Part shown: one piece after another, positions 51,745 to 60,749 of the stretch | Layout: every line of letters starts with the position of its first letter | How positions within the stretch are numbered: position 1 is the stretch's first letter | Assembly: GCA_019307815.1 (NCBI GenBank) | Contig: JAFDIV010000014.1 | Span: forward strand, 1 to 64,000 | Reading direction: 5' to 3' | DNA length: 64,000 nt | Source of the DNA: Deltaproteobacteria bacterium | GTDB taxonomy: Bacteria > Desulfobacterota > DSM-4660 > Desulfatiglandales > Desulfatiglandaceae | Made by a program: the position numbers and the translations under genes | Notes under the pieces: generated by a model | Seen by the model: only the letters and a program-made list of their open reading frames with translations | What the model was told of the DNA's origin: nothing | Database searches by the model: none

Positions 51745-52634
51745 ATCCGAAAAATCTCTTGATTCCTAGGGGTGGGGAGATAGGGCCTCCTTGAGCTGAA
51801 CAGACGGGCGAAGAGCCCTTGCCGCCTCAAAGGTTTTGCTTTCCCTTTTCCGTTCGGGTCATGCTTGAGGCACACGGAATGAGGTGGGTCTCGCAAAAAC
51901 TCCTCCACAAAAAGGGACGAGACCATTACCATGCGCACCACATAATCCCTAAAACCATCCCATCGAAGTGTTTTTCCTCCAAACAATCCAGGGACCGTAT
52001 CATATAGGTAATCAGAAATTCTTACGCCCTGGGTATAAATACGCTTACTGGCCTTTAAACCGTTCTTCCTCTTGTGGGTCATGGAACGAAGAATTTCATC
52101 GCAGGCCCTCTGATCAGTACCGAGCACATCCTTTGCGATCTTTGTATAAAGCGGGCCCACCACATAGTCGGCCCTGATCTCCCAGTATATATGCCCCGTA
52201 CGCCGCTTGTTGGGGAAAATGGCGACAAGGTTGGGGATAAACACGTTGTGGGCGATCACATCTGCTGCCAAATGCGCCAAAAATCCATAGGCATAAGCCT
52301 GTTCCGTGGCATTGCGCGCCTCATTCAAGAAAGCAAAGCCTCCCTTCCAGTGATGTGCGTGTCGGGTGCTTCTGATCTGGCTTTTCATCAGAAAGAAATC
52401 TGCAGCCAGAGATCCATAAAGGTACTCCAATGGATTGGACGCAATAATGGATCCGATTCCGGGAAAAAGATCCCTTGCCATATCCAGGGTATGCAGCGCA
52501 ATGACCGTGTGAACACCCGGACCCCAGGCAAAAGCCTTGGAGGCACCAATCATGTCTAGCAGAGCGACGATCCCCAGCATAAGAGCTATTTTTGTAACGA
52601 AAAATACAAGTTTCCTCATACGATAGTTTGTCAA
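51741..52634 (-). CDS. Zinc-dependent phospholipase C-like exported protein
   Basis: The protein has a signal sequence (hydrophobic 10-35) ending before AWGPGVHTVIA. The mature N-terminal Trp and the histidines in WGPGVH, YGFLAHLAADVIAHN and others fit the zinc phospholipase C/S1-P1 nuclease fold. Length is 297 residues. The C-terminal 50 residues are basic and low in complexity. The substrate is unknown. It lies between gap and mutL in one orientation. Confidence 0.72.
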   Translation of the reverse strand: MTNYRMRKLVFFVTKIALMLGIVALLDMIGASKAFAWGPGVHTVIALHTLDMARDLFPGIGSIIASNPLEYLYGSLAADFFLMKSQIRSTRHAHHWKGGFAFLNEARNATEQAYAYGFLAHLAADVIAHNVFIPNLVAIFPNKRRTGHIYWEIRADYVVGPLYTKIAKDVLGTDQRACDEILRSMTHKRKNGLKASKRIYTQGVRISDYLYDTVPGLFGGKTLRWDGFRDYVVRMVMVSSLFVEEFLRDPPHSVCLKHDPNGKGKAKPLRRQGLFARLFSSRRPYLPTPRNQEIFRI

Positions 52635-52692
52635 GATCTCTTCTCCTCTTGTTTCAATCGCAGCTCATGGTCTTGTTCTTGGTTTCTACAAA

Positions 52693-53967
52693 CTATTCCA
52701 TGGTCTCAGCTATTGAGACAGTTCGGTCGCCCAGCATGTTTACGTAGCTTCCCAGCTCATTATCATACCAGCCATAGATAACCGCTTGGGTAACAGCTAT
52801 CCGGATCATCCTTTCCATCCCTGCGGCCGGATTTTTTCCTACTTCTACCTGGCATACCTTGTCAAGGTCGATACTTACTTCAGCGGTCCTGGTATGGGTC
52901 TCATGAGCCTCGATAATAGCCGCAGCCCTTGGCAGCCCTATGATATCTGACGACACATTCTGCTCTTCGGTGTAATGTAGGTATCCCCTCGGATCATTTG
53001 CTGCAGCCTCTTGGTAAATGGTATTGATCAAGTCTCTACGAATGGGTTCTCCTGAGGGTTCTTCCTGCAGATTCACCACCAAGATGATCAATGAACCGGT
53101 GGTATTTGGAATCCGTACTGATTCTGCAATAAAGCCTATCCTCTTCATCTCAGGGATCACAAGACCAAGGGTATCAGCGGCCCCGGTCGTGGTCAGAATG
53201 ATATTGTTCATGACACTCCTGTTTTTCCTGAGGTCAGTTGCTCCTGCCTTGGGCAGCCTATCAAGGACCTCCTGAGATCCGGTTACTGCATGTACCGTGG
53301 CCATGGAGGCCGTAAGGATACGGTCCGCGCCAAAATAGTCGATAAGTGGTTTCATCATATGGGCGAGACACGTGGTGGTGCATGAGGCATTGGAAATCAA
53401 CCTATGTACCCTTGGGTCAAAGTCATTCTCATTCACACCCATTACTGTGGTAACCGCGTCTTCAGGCATTGGCTGTGTCTTATCCTTTATTTTAAATGGC
53501 GCGGACAAGATTGCCTTATCTGCGCCTGCCTCCAGGTGGCCACGCAGGGAACCCTTGGGCACATCATAGGGGATAGTGGGATCTCGAAACTGACCGGTCG
53601 TATCAACCACCAAGCGCACACCTTGCTCAGCCCATTGGATGTCCTTGGGATTCCGCGACTCCGTCAAAATCTGGACCTTGATACCATCTATGACGATTTC
53701 CCTGCTGTTTTCATCGATATGTTCCACCACGTTCCCTGCCCTAAACCCTTGCAGGTAGCCCCCGAGTAATCCATAGGTGGAATCCCTCTCAATGTAATGG
53801 ACTACGTCCCGGAGTGATGTTCCCACCTGTCGCCCTATGTTCACCACTAGTTTGGAGAAATACTTCCTGGCAATATGGTGCCACAGGGTCAACTTACCAA
53901 TTCTTCCAAGTCCGTTGATGCCCAAAATCAACTCACTCCTTGGAGTTTCCTTGCTAAAAGCCTCCAT
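52693..53967 (-). CDS. gap: Glyceraldehyde-3-phosphate dehydrogenase, long form
   Basis: The enzyme oxidises glyceraldehyde 3-phosphate with NAD(P). The nucleotide fold is GINGLGRIG, the catalytic Cys is in SNASCTTTCLAH, and the catalytic His is in VHAVTGSQ. At 424 residues it is about 90 longer than the common form, with extra segments near the N-terminus and around 315-345. The position that often holds the Asp selecting NAD reads VVNIGRQ, so coenzyme use is uncertain. It overlaps the upstream PEP/pyruvate-binding gene by 14 bases. Confidence 0.87.
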   Translation of the reverse strand: MEAFSKETPRSELILGINGLGRIGKLTLWHHIARKYFSKLVVNIGRQVGTSLRDVVHYIERDSTYGLLGGYLQGFRAGNVVEHIDENSREIVIDGIKVQILTESRNPKDIQWAEQGVRLVVDTTGQFRDPTIPYDVPKGSLRGHLEAGADKAILSAPFKIKDKTQPMPEDAVTTVMGVNENDFDPRVHRLISNASCTTTCLAHMMKPLIDYFGADRILTASMATVHAVTGSQEVLDRLPKAGATDLRKNRSVMNNIILTTTGAADTLGLVIPEMKRIGFIAESVRIPNTTGSLIILVVNLQEEPSGEPIRRDLINTIYQEAAANDPRGYLHYTEEQNVSSDIIGLPRAAAIIEAHETHTRTAEVSIDLDKVCQVEVGKNPAAGMERMIRIAVTQAVIYGWYDNELGSYVNMLGDRTVSIAETME

Positions 53968-56900
53968 TTTCCTCCCTCTCTATCTCCTTAATCTTCATAC
54001 GCCCTAAATAAACGCTGCCTTCAGTACCATCTATACTTATATGGTCTCCAGATCGGATAATCCTGTCGCTGAGAGAACAGCTCTTCTCCCTTTCCATACA
54101 GATAAGATCGGCGCAGCCCACTACACATGTCTTTCCCAGGCGGTGAGCCACGATGGCGGCATGACTCGTGGATCCGCCTTTGGCCGTCAGCAGTCCATCG
54201 GCTTCATAAATTTCGCGGATATCATCTGGGACTGTATCGCCTCGTACTAGAATGAGCGAGGTCTGGGGCTCCTTTTGCCGCCAGTACTTGATTTCCTCCA
54301 GGCTAAAAACCGCCCGGCCCGTCATGGCCCCTCCACTTACACCTATGCCATGGGCCAAGAATTCCACATGGCCCTCCTGGACTAAATCAAAGGAATAAAC
54401 CTTTTTCCTCTCCCTTATCCCCATGTCTCGGGTCTGAAGAAAGAAAAGATCCTTTGCCCGAGGGCCTTCAAAGGTAAACTCCATTTCTTGGGGGCTCCAT
54501 TTCTTCTCATAGATCAGCTCTTTGGCCCATTGCCTGAGGGTGTGGTAGATTTCCGGAAACTGGGCCTCGAGGCTGGACTCCGGCTCCCGGTTCTCCACTT
54601 CTGCTTGTTTCTTGGAAATGGGAAGCGTTTTTACAAGGCCGGAGACCACATCTTCACCTTGGTTTCCCAAGGTAAAATCACCCCACAACACAAGCATGTC
54701 CCCGGACCACCTTGGATTGTGGGTAAAAAATACACCAGATCCCGACTTTCCGGAATAATTTCCATACACCATGGCCTGCACAGTAACCGCTGTGCCCCAA
54801 TCGTCCGATATTCCCATGATTTTCCGGTATGTCATCGCCTTCTTGGCATTCCAAGAATCAAACACTTTACTGATGGCCACCATAAGCTGTCTTTGTGGAT
54901 CCAGTTGAATCTCGATTCTATGATCCTGGATCAACTCCTTGTAAGTCAAGGTGACCTCTTTCATCTGCTGGCCGCTGAATTGCCTCTTTAAAGGAAGGCC
55001 AAGGCGGGTCTTGAAATCTGATATGATGGCATCAAACATATCCCGTTCTATGCCAAATGCCATTCCATAAGACTGCAAAAACCGCCGATATGTGTCCCAT
55101 GCAAACCAGGCATTGGATGTTATGGCCACAAGGCCTTCCACAATCTGCTCGTTGATTCCCACATCCAAGAAGGTATTCATCATGCCAGGCTGTGAAATGG
55201 AGGACCCGCTTCGGACTGACAGGAGCAAGGGATTTCCAGGGCTTCCGAACCTTTTTCCCGTCACTCGCTCCAGGGTAGCTACTTCATGGGCTATCTGTTC
55301 CTCAAAGTTTCTTCTAGCCGGGGGATAATACTCCACCACGTCCCGGCAGCGAAATACCTCTGTGGTAATGATGAATCCTGGAGGAATGGGCAGTCCGTAG
55401 CCCTTCAGTCGAACAAGGTTTAAGGCCTTGTTACCTAAGTGGATCAAATCCGCCACATTTCTCTTGACTGGAGATATGGGGGTAACAGCTTTTTTTGGAT
55501 CATAGCTCAGGAGGGTATGGATCTTTTCTTTGGGGAGCCTGTCCGCCTGTTGATACAGGGTATTGAGGATACGGCCGATAAAAACATCCATCTGTTGCAG
55601 GCCCAGGGACGAGGCAATACGGTCTCTCAGGAATATCTCAGAGACACGATGGGCAAATCGCGCAGGGTCTTCGTCTCGGTCCCCCTTAAGATACTTGGGG
55701 AGCATGTCTTTCCTTGGAATCTGCTCCACGATTTTCATCAGGTTATTCTGATGAATGTTATTGAAATAGTCATGAACAATGTTGCTCACGGCCAAAGCAA
55801 ATCCCCGGAAGATATCCAGAAACTGGGTGGCGGAAAATCCTCGAATCTTCAGTGAATGGGCCAACAAATCAAGCTGACGTGCCACCTCCAGCGACTCTAT
55901 GCCATCCAATCTCAAGGCACGATCAAAAAGCATGAGGTACTCATAGGCCTGGGAAATGGTTTCTCGGGTGATGAATTCCAAATTCAAGTCCTGAACCACC
56001 TCTTCAAACATCACATTGACCAAAGATTCCACTCTAAAGGTAAGGCCCAAGGCGTCGAATTTCAGCTCGTGGTAGCTGCCGTACATAGAAGGAATATCCA
56101 CGGTAAAGTGTCTCTTACGGTAAATATCCTCTTTTGCCTCATAACCGGATGGGGAAAGAATAATCTCCTTCAATCTCCCTAGATAGCGGAGCAGGCGGAG
56201 CAGCTTTTTCTCTCTGGACCCTTCGGCCAGTGCCTCCTTTAGCTCTCCAATGTCGGGCAGGCCCGTGGACTGAAGCTGGGATAAGTAACCCTCTATTTCT
56301 GTAAACTGGAGATTATATTTTTGAAACAAGAGCTTATATAAGCCGATGGCCATTTCAACACGCTCGTAATCCAAACGGGATGCCCCAGGAAGGCCATTTA
56401 CCCTTTCTCTGAGCTTCTTTTCATCTATGGAGAGCAAGCCCTGGATCCTACCGATCCCCTCCTTTTCCAAAAGGGTGTTCAAGACAACATGAACACCGTC
56501 AACATAGGGGCCTTGTTCCCGAATCTGGTGAAATATATTGGGCGGTAGGTACCTTTCGAGCCCGTTCTTGTTCTTTGTTCTCCAAAATTGCAGCACACCC
56601 TCCATGAGTCCAATAATGTGATTGCTGCTTTCCACGTGGCTCTGTTTCCTCAAAAAGTGGACAAGGGGATCTTTCCGAAGGCAGACCTCATCAATCTTCG
56701 TGGAAATGTCCCTCAGTTCCCCCTCAGCCCCGATATCATTAAAGTATGCGGGAAAGAGCCGCATGAGTTGTTTGGTGAGATTATAAACAGGCCTAATATC
56801 GCTGTTGAGGAAACGAGTGATGTCGCGAGGGAATAGGTCCGTATCCTTAATGAACACACCGCTCAAGGCTAAATGTATAATCAGGGAGGAAAAAAGCTTT

Positions 56901-58171
56901 TTTGACCATTTGGGTTTTAGCTCAATGAGCTCCATCCAGGTTCGGATATTTTGGATATGGGAGGGGTTTGACCTTACCTGCCAATCATCTCCCACTCCCC
57001 GGATTCTGGGTGCCTGGAACCCCAGAGAGACCACAGAATCCATGAAAAAATCCACTAGATCACTCTCATCGGTCTTGTAAACCCCTTGACCCATGTTAAG
57101 AACGCAATGAAGGGCTGTTAAAGGGAACCTGGAAGCGCTGGTCTTTAAGATGGCAAAGGTCTTGCCCAGATATTGATAGATGACAGGCAATTGTTCATTA
57201 CCGATCAACCAAGTGAGCGTGCGATTAATCTCCCGGAGAACTTCTTCATGAATGGAGGAAAGACCCTCGATGTTCATGATGTGCAGGAGAAATATCAATT
57301 TCAGCAACTTTCCCTGCCCGTCTTCTTTCCATGCCCGGGCCAAGGCGTTCGGGATTGCCTTGTAGATATCGACGATCTGATTATATCCGGGGAGGGTGAG
57401 CATTTCTTCCAAAATCACTGAGGAATCGCCGTCCCCACCCATCCAGATTTCCTCCAGCCTTGAGCGATGGACCTGAAGCTGTTCATGGGCCACTGGCAAG
57501 AACAACTCCATGAGACCCTTGGCCTTCAAGTCAACTCCGGATTCCTTTTGGAACCAGTGGACTGGATCACTTTGCCCCAACCAGTACTCATACGTATAGA
57601 CATAATAGTTGAAGAGCAACTCATTGAACCGTCGGCAGTCAACTTTTCCTCCGGTGGTTTGAAGGAAAACCTTTCCCAATCGGTTCAACTGATAAAAACT
57701 TCTCACAAAAAGGCCGAAGGTCTCAGGAGGATAACATTTGATCTTCTCAAAGGCCCCATCCAACATGGGCAGGAAGCGGTCCAACTCTCCTCCTGCCTCT
57801 TTCAAAATCTTCTGGATAAAAAAAAGCAGGTTGTCGACGGCATTCCTTCTTACTTCTTCGTCTTTGGAAGACTCCAGGGCCTGAAAGAAAATGTCCACAT
57901 AGATCTTTGCTGCCTCAGCCCCTTTCTCATGTGTCTTGAGCACATGCAGGTAGTTCAAGGCATAGGAACGGGCCTCTTTAACAATATAGCCCCAATTTCG
58001 GTAGGGATGGCAGATTTCCTCAAGAAAGCTTCTAAGCCCTTGCCGCGCCCCCTGATATCTTTCCAGTACATCCTGGAGCACCATATAGCGGCTATCAATG
58101 GCCACATCCACCTTACTGCAGGCTATATTTGCTTCCAGGGCCTTAGAGGTCATGACAGGGTTCTCTTTCAT
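53954..58171 (-). CDS. Large PEP/pyruvate-binding-domain protein (PPDK-like C-terminal half)
   Basis: This 1405-residue protein ends with a pyruvate phosphate dikinase-type ATP-binding domain from about residue 900 (LIHLGNKALNLVRLKGYGLP, RSGSSISQPGMMNTFLDVG) and a swivelling phosphohistidine domain with the His in GGSTSHAAIVAHRLGK near 1337. The C-terminal PEP-binding barrel of true PPDK is absent. The first 850 or so residues are helical and not recognised. The gene is directly upstream of gap with overlapping frames, so a role in lower glycolysis or gluconeogenesis is plausible. A phosphotransfer function of unknown partner is the safest description. Confidence 0.75.
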   Translation of the reverse strand: MKENPVMTSKALEANIACSKVDVAIDSRYMVLQDVLERYQGARQGLRSFLEEICHPYRNWGYIVKEARSYALNYLHVLKTHEKGAEAAKIYVDIFFQALESSKDEEVRRNAVDNLLFFIQKILKEAGGELDRFLPMLDGAFEKIKCYPPETFGLFVRSFYQLNRLGKVFLQTTGGKVDCRRFNELLFNYYVYTYEYWLGQSDPVHWFQKESGVDLKAKGLMELFLPVAHEQLQVHRSRLEEIWMGGDGDSSVILEEMLTLPGYNQIVDIYKAIPNALARAWKEDGQGKLLKLIFLLHIMNIEGLSSIHEEVLREINRTLTWLIGNEQLPVIYQYLGKTFAILKTSASRFPLTALHCVLNMGQGVYKTDESDLVDFFMDSVVSLGFQAPRIRGVGDDWQVRSNPSHIQNIRTWMELIELKPKWSKKLFSSLIIHLALSGVFIKDTDLFPRDITRFLNSDIRPVYNLTKQLMRLFPAYFNDIGAEGELRDISTKIDEVCLRKDPLVHFLRKQSHVESSNHIIGLMEGVLQFWRTKNKNGLERYLPPNIFHQIREQGPYVDGVHVVLNTLLEKEGIGRIQGLLSIDEKKLRERVNGLPGASRLDYERVEMAIGLYKLLFQKYNLQFTEIEGYLSQLQSTGLPDIGELKEALAEGSREKKLLRLLRYLGRLKEIILSPSGYEAKEDIYRKRHFTVDIPSMYGSYHELKFDALGLTFRVESLVNVMFEEVVQDLNLEFITRETISQAYEYLMLFDRALRLDGIESLEVARQLDLLAHSLKIRGFSATQFLDIFRGFALAVSNIVHDYFNNIHQNNLMKIVEQIPRKDMLPKYLKGDRDEDPARFAHRVSEIFLRDRIASSLGLQQMDVFIGRILNTLYQQADRLPKEKIHTLLSYDPKKAVTPISPVKRNVADLIHLGNKALNLVRLKGYGLPIPPGFIITTEVFRCRDVVEYYPPARRNFEEQIAHEVATLERVTGKRFGSPGNPLLLSVRSGSSISQPGMMNTFLDVGINEQIVEGLVAITSNAWFAWDTYRRFLQSYGMAFGIERDMFDAIISDFKTRLGLPLKRQFSGQQMKEVTLTYKELIQDHRIEIQLDPQRQLMVAISKVFDSWNAKKAMTYRKIMGISDDWGTAVTVQAMVYGNYSGKSGSGVFFTHNPRWSGDMLVLWGDFTLGNQGEDVVSGLVKTLPISKKQAEVENREPESSLEAQFPEIYHTLRQWAKELIYEKKWSPQEMEFTFEGPRAKDLFFLQTRDMGIRERKKVYSFDLVQEGHVEFLAHGIGVSGGAMTGRAVFSLEEIKYWRQKEPQTSLILVRGDTVPDDIREIYEADGLLTAKGGSTSHAAIVAHRLGKTCVVGCADLICMEREKSCSLSDRIIRSGDHISIDGTEGSVYLGRMKIKEIEREENGGF

Positions 58172-58558
58172 GTGAGAGAAGTCTCCACCCGTAAATGGCG
58201 AAACGTATCAATATTCTACCATGGAAAATCTAGCTTTTTCCATTACAAATTTTAAACTCGACAATTCCATGTGGCCAACCTTTGATCTCCTTCTGCCCCA
58301 ATGAGGCTGTGTATTAACCTGATTTTTGGCGTTTCTGTCATTTCGAGCCTCCTAAGAAACAGCTTGCTTCCAATGCCAAATCAACCCGCCTAAGACGGGC
58401 AAGCCCTCCACAAACCATAGGCGGGCAAGTGTCATTTCCCTGCCCGCCACGACATGGAGCAGGCAGGGAAAAGGGTTATTTACTTGATCTGCAATCTTTG
58501 TGTTTGTTAATATGAGTACATCTTGACCTTTTCTTTTCCCACACGATCCCAGACAATC
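58172..58558. repeat. Intergenic region with second, inverted copy of the 100-bp repeat
   Basis: Positions 58349-58448 are the inverted counterpart of 35332-35431, about 94 of 100 bases identical. CCTGCC and GGCAGG arms at 58440-58468 are also present. The gap divides the divergent long minus-strand run and radC and should hold promoters for both, but none was assigned with confidence. Confidence 0.72.
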
Positions 58559-59299
58559 ATGGATAAACAAGATTGGCTCCAAAGAGGTAAAGGCCACCGG
58601 CAGAGACTCAGGGAAAAATTTCTGCAAGGGGGCCTTGAACGCTTTTCCGACGAAGAGGTAATAGAATTCCTCTTGACGCTAGGTACACCCAGGGGGGACC
58701 TTAAACCTCAGGCACGTGAGGCCTTGAAGCGCTTTGGTAGTCTTTCGGCCGTGCTGTCCGCACCGGCGAAGAAGCTTCAAGAAATAAAGGGAATAGGACC
58801 CAAAAACGCCCTCTATCTAAACCTCGTGCATCAAGTGGCCAGGCGCTATTTGAAAGACAAGGCCTCAAAGGCCCCCTTTTTTCATAATTCCCGTGATGTG
58901 TTCGACTATCTTTTCCATGCCATGAGGGACCTTAAAAGGGAGGTCTTCAAGGTGATCTTTCTCAATCGCAAGAATGAGCTGATTGATGATAGGGATATGT
59001 TTTCCGGCACCCTGGCGGCAAGCGCCGTGTATCCGAGGGAGATTATGTCCACGGCCCTTGAACTCAAGGCAGCCGCCCTTGTTTTCGTGCATAATCATCC
59101 CTCAGGTGATCCCTCCCCTTCTAGTGAAGACCACAGAATTACCCGAGAGCTTGTCTGGGCGGCTAAATTACTCCAGATCAACGTCCTGGATCACATTGTA
59201 ATTGGTAACGGGCGGTACTTCAGCTATGCTGATCAAGGATTGCTAAGGCGGTTCGACGCAGAATATGATACGTGGAGAGAGGGCGTATTGAGACCTTGA
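58559..59299 (+). CDS. radC: RadC-family JAB-domain protein
   Basis: RadC proteins have a UPF0758 helix-hairpin-helix region and a C-terminal JAB/MPN metalloprotease fold; their role is not settled. The metal-binding motif HNHPSGDPSPSSED is complete and the helix-hairpin-helix segment is EIKGIGPKNALYL. The start at 58559 gives 246 residues; the open frame begins at 58523. It is transcribed away from the PEP/pyruvate-binding gene. Confidence 0.9.
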   Translation: MDKQDWLQRGKGHRQRLREKFLQGGLERFSDEEVIEFLLTLGTPRGDLKPQAREALKRFGSLSAVLSAPAKKLQEIKGIGPKNALYLNLVHQVARRYLKDKASKAPFFHNSRDVFDYLFHAMRDLKREVFKVIFLNRKNELIDDRDMFSGTLAASAVYPREIMSTALELKAAALVFVHNHPSGDPSPSSEDHRITRELVWAAKLLQINVLDHIVIGNGRYFSYADQGLLRRFDAEYDTWREGVLRP

Positions 59300-59422
59300 C
59301 AGTCAGTACCGAAATGACCTGTTCGCTGTTGCTTTGCACTTCCCTTTTCAGTTAATTACTACTAATCTATTTATGGGCAGGGATGGCCATAGCTGTACTT
59401 AAGAAAAATAAGGGTTTAGCTG

Positions 59423-59863
59423 ATGAGAATTTATCTCGATGTATGTTGTTTGAATAGACCGTTTGATGATCAGACTCAGGACAGAATTCACCTTGAAGCT
59501 GAGGCGATTCTATCTATCATAAAATTTGTCGAAAAAGGGCAGTGGACACTACTGAATAGCGACGGTATCCTATATGAGGTCAGTAAAATACCTGATCCTG
59601 AAAGAAGAAAGAAAGTCCAAATCATAATTTCTAGGGCCAGTGAACATATTAGATTGGAGAAAAAAATATTGGCAAGAGCAAAACGGTTGAAAAACCTAGG
59701 CATCAAAAGCCTTGATGCATTGCACGTAGCATGTGCAGAAAGTGGTAAGGTCGATATCTTTCTCACGACGGACGACAGGCTATTAAGGATCTTGCATCAA
59801 TATTCTGATGAAATAAATGTGAAAGCAGATAATCCCCTTGCGTGGATTAAGGAGGTAATATAA
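59423..59863 (+). CDS. PIN-domain protein, probable toxin
   Basis: The 146-residue protein begins RIYLDVCCLNRPFDDQTQDR, with the first acidic residue of the PIN fold in YLDVC. Further acidic residues are in LYEVSKI and KSLDALHVA, and TTDDRLLR ends the active-site set. PIN proteins of this kind are ribonucleases, often toxins. Its stop overlaps the start of the following small gene by one base (TAATG). The toxin-first order differs from the vapBC pair at 6172. Confidence 0.75.
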   Translation: MRIYLDVCCLNRPFDDQTQDRIHLEAEAILSIIKFVEKGQWTLLNSDGILYEVSKIPDPERRKKVQIIISRASEHIRLEKKILARAKRLKNLGIKSLDALHVACAESGKVDIFLTTDDRLLRILHQYSDEINVKADNPLAWIKEVI

Positions 59864-60072
59864 TGCAAACAAGAGCAAGTGATTTGACAATGGAGGAAAT
59901 ACGGAGCGCCGGGTTGAACGCCCTCTTTGAGAATCTAGGTGTGGTGGGCATGGTGCGATTTCTCCAGTATACGGATAAAGGACAAGGGGATTATACCAAG
60001 GAGCGTGATGCTTGGCTTGGGAATCCTGACATGGATGAAATCGCACGCGAAATTAAGAAAATGAAGGAATAG
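59863..60072 (+). CDS. Small protein partnered with PIN protein, probable antitoxin
   Basis: The 69-residue protein has the segments EIRSAGLNALFENLGVVGMV and RFLQYTDKGQGDYTKERDAW. I recall this DYTKER-type sequence as a recurrent companion of PIN proteins, though I cannot verify it here. The start overlaps the PIN gene by one base and follows GGAGG at a short distance. An antitoxin role is inferred from coupling and size. Confidence 0.6.
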   Translation: MQTRASDLTMEEIRSAGLNALFENLGVVGMVRFLQYTDKGQGDYTKERDAWLGNPDMDEIAREIKKMKE

Positions 60073-60187
60073 GATATCAATATTATATATGATGGGCTAT
60101 CTCCTCCTCTGCCTTTGTGAGCTTTGAGCTGCAATCATAGCATATAGCATTGTGGAAAATTTTAATGTCAATCCCCTCATTTTTGAC

Positions 60188-60216
60188 TTGACATAGGCCA
60201 CTGAAAAAACTAGAAA
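60188..60216 (+). promoter_or_regulatory. Possible promoter of tRNA-Leu
   Basis: TTGACA at 60188-60193 and TAGAAA at 60211-60216 are 17 bp apart and 37 bp upstream of the tRNA. Confidence 0.4.
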
Positions 60217-60253
60217 AATATAAAATAAACCAAAATATTGTTGCTTTACTTGT

Positions 60254-60338
60254 GCGAGAGTGGCGGAACTGGTAGACGCGCTGGACTTAGGATCCAGTGG
60301 AGCAATCCGTAGGGGTTCGACTCCCCTCTCTCGCACCA
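60254..60338 (+). tRNA. tRNA-Leu (UAG anticodon)
   Basis: The sequence forms a class II tRNA: acceptor GCGAGAG/CTCTCGC, anticodon stem CTGGA/TCCAG with loop CTTAGGA (anticodon TAG), a variable arm, TPsiC arm GGGGTTCGACTCCCC, and an encoded CCA at 60336-60338. Confidence 0.93.
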
Positions 60339-60427
60339 TTGCTTATACCCAAAATTTTTGGTTTAGGACATACATAGGGGCGCATCATGAAGGTGTGCCT
60401 CTGTAAACCTAAGTAGGACTCGAATTA

Positions 60428-60485
60428 AAAGGCCACGAAGGCTGGGATAAAGGAATTTGCCTCGGTTCGTGGCCTTTTTCTTTTC
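60428..60485 (+). terminator. Rho-independent terminator downstream of tRNA-Leu
   Basis: AAAGGCCACGAA at 60428-60439 pairs perfectly with TTCGTGGCCTTT at 60466-60477 and is followed by TTCTTTTC. The 90 bp between tRNA and hairpin hold no recognisable gene. Confidence 0.75.
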
Positions 60486-60524
60486 TCAGGCTGTAATGGC
60501 TACGCTCAAAGGAGGTGATAAACG

Positions 60525-60722
60525 ATGTGTGAGGCCAGTGCATATGTAATAGAGCAAGGCCAAGAGCGGCTAATCATGGAATCCGTGGATATAGTGGAGT
60601 CAGTGGACACTGATACCTGGCGCCTAGTAGGTATTTTTGGAGACCAAAAGACCGTCAGAGGTCGAATCAAAAAAATGAACCTGGTTAACCACAAGATCTT
60701 TTTTGAATCACAAGGCGACTAA
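60525..60722 (+). CDS. CooT-family nickel-binding protein
   Basis: CooT proteins bind nickel and help to mature carbon monoxide dehydrogenase in some bacteria. The 65-residue sequence begins MCEASAYVI, with Cys2 the expected metal ligand, and continues with EERLIMESVDIVE-like residues typical of the family. AAAGGAGGTG precedes the ATG. No CODH gene is in the window, so the partner is unknown. Confidence 0.75.
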   Translation: MCEASAYVIEQGQERLIMESVDIVESVDTDTWRLVGIFGDQKTVRGRIKKMNLVNHKIFFESQGD

Positions 60723-60749
60723 GTGGGCAATGGATGCTATCTGGGTTAC

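Noticed and set aside
58352-58627. A 91-codon minus-strand frame upstream of radC
   Set aside because: It runs through the 100-bp dispersed repeat and the radC start region and has no start site.
60254-60338. tRNA-Leu as a possible integration site for a mobile island
   Set aside because: No integrase gene and no repeated copy of the tRNA 3' end were seen in the flanking sequence.
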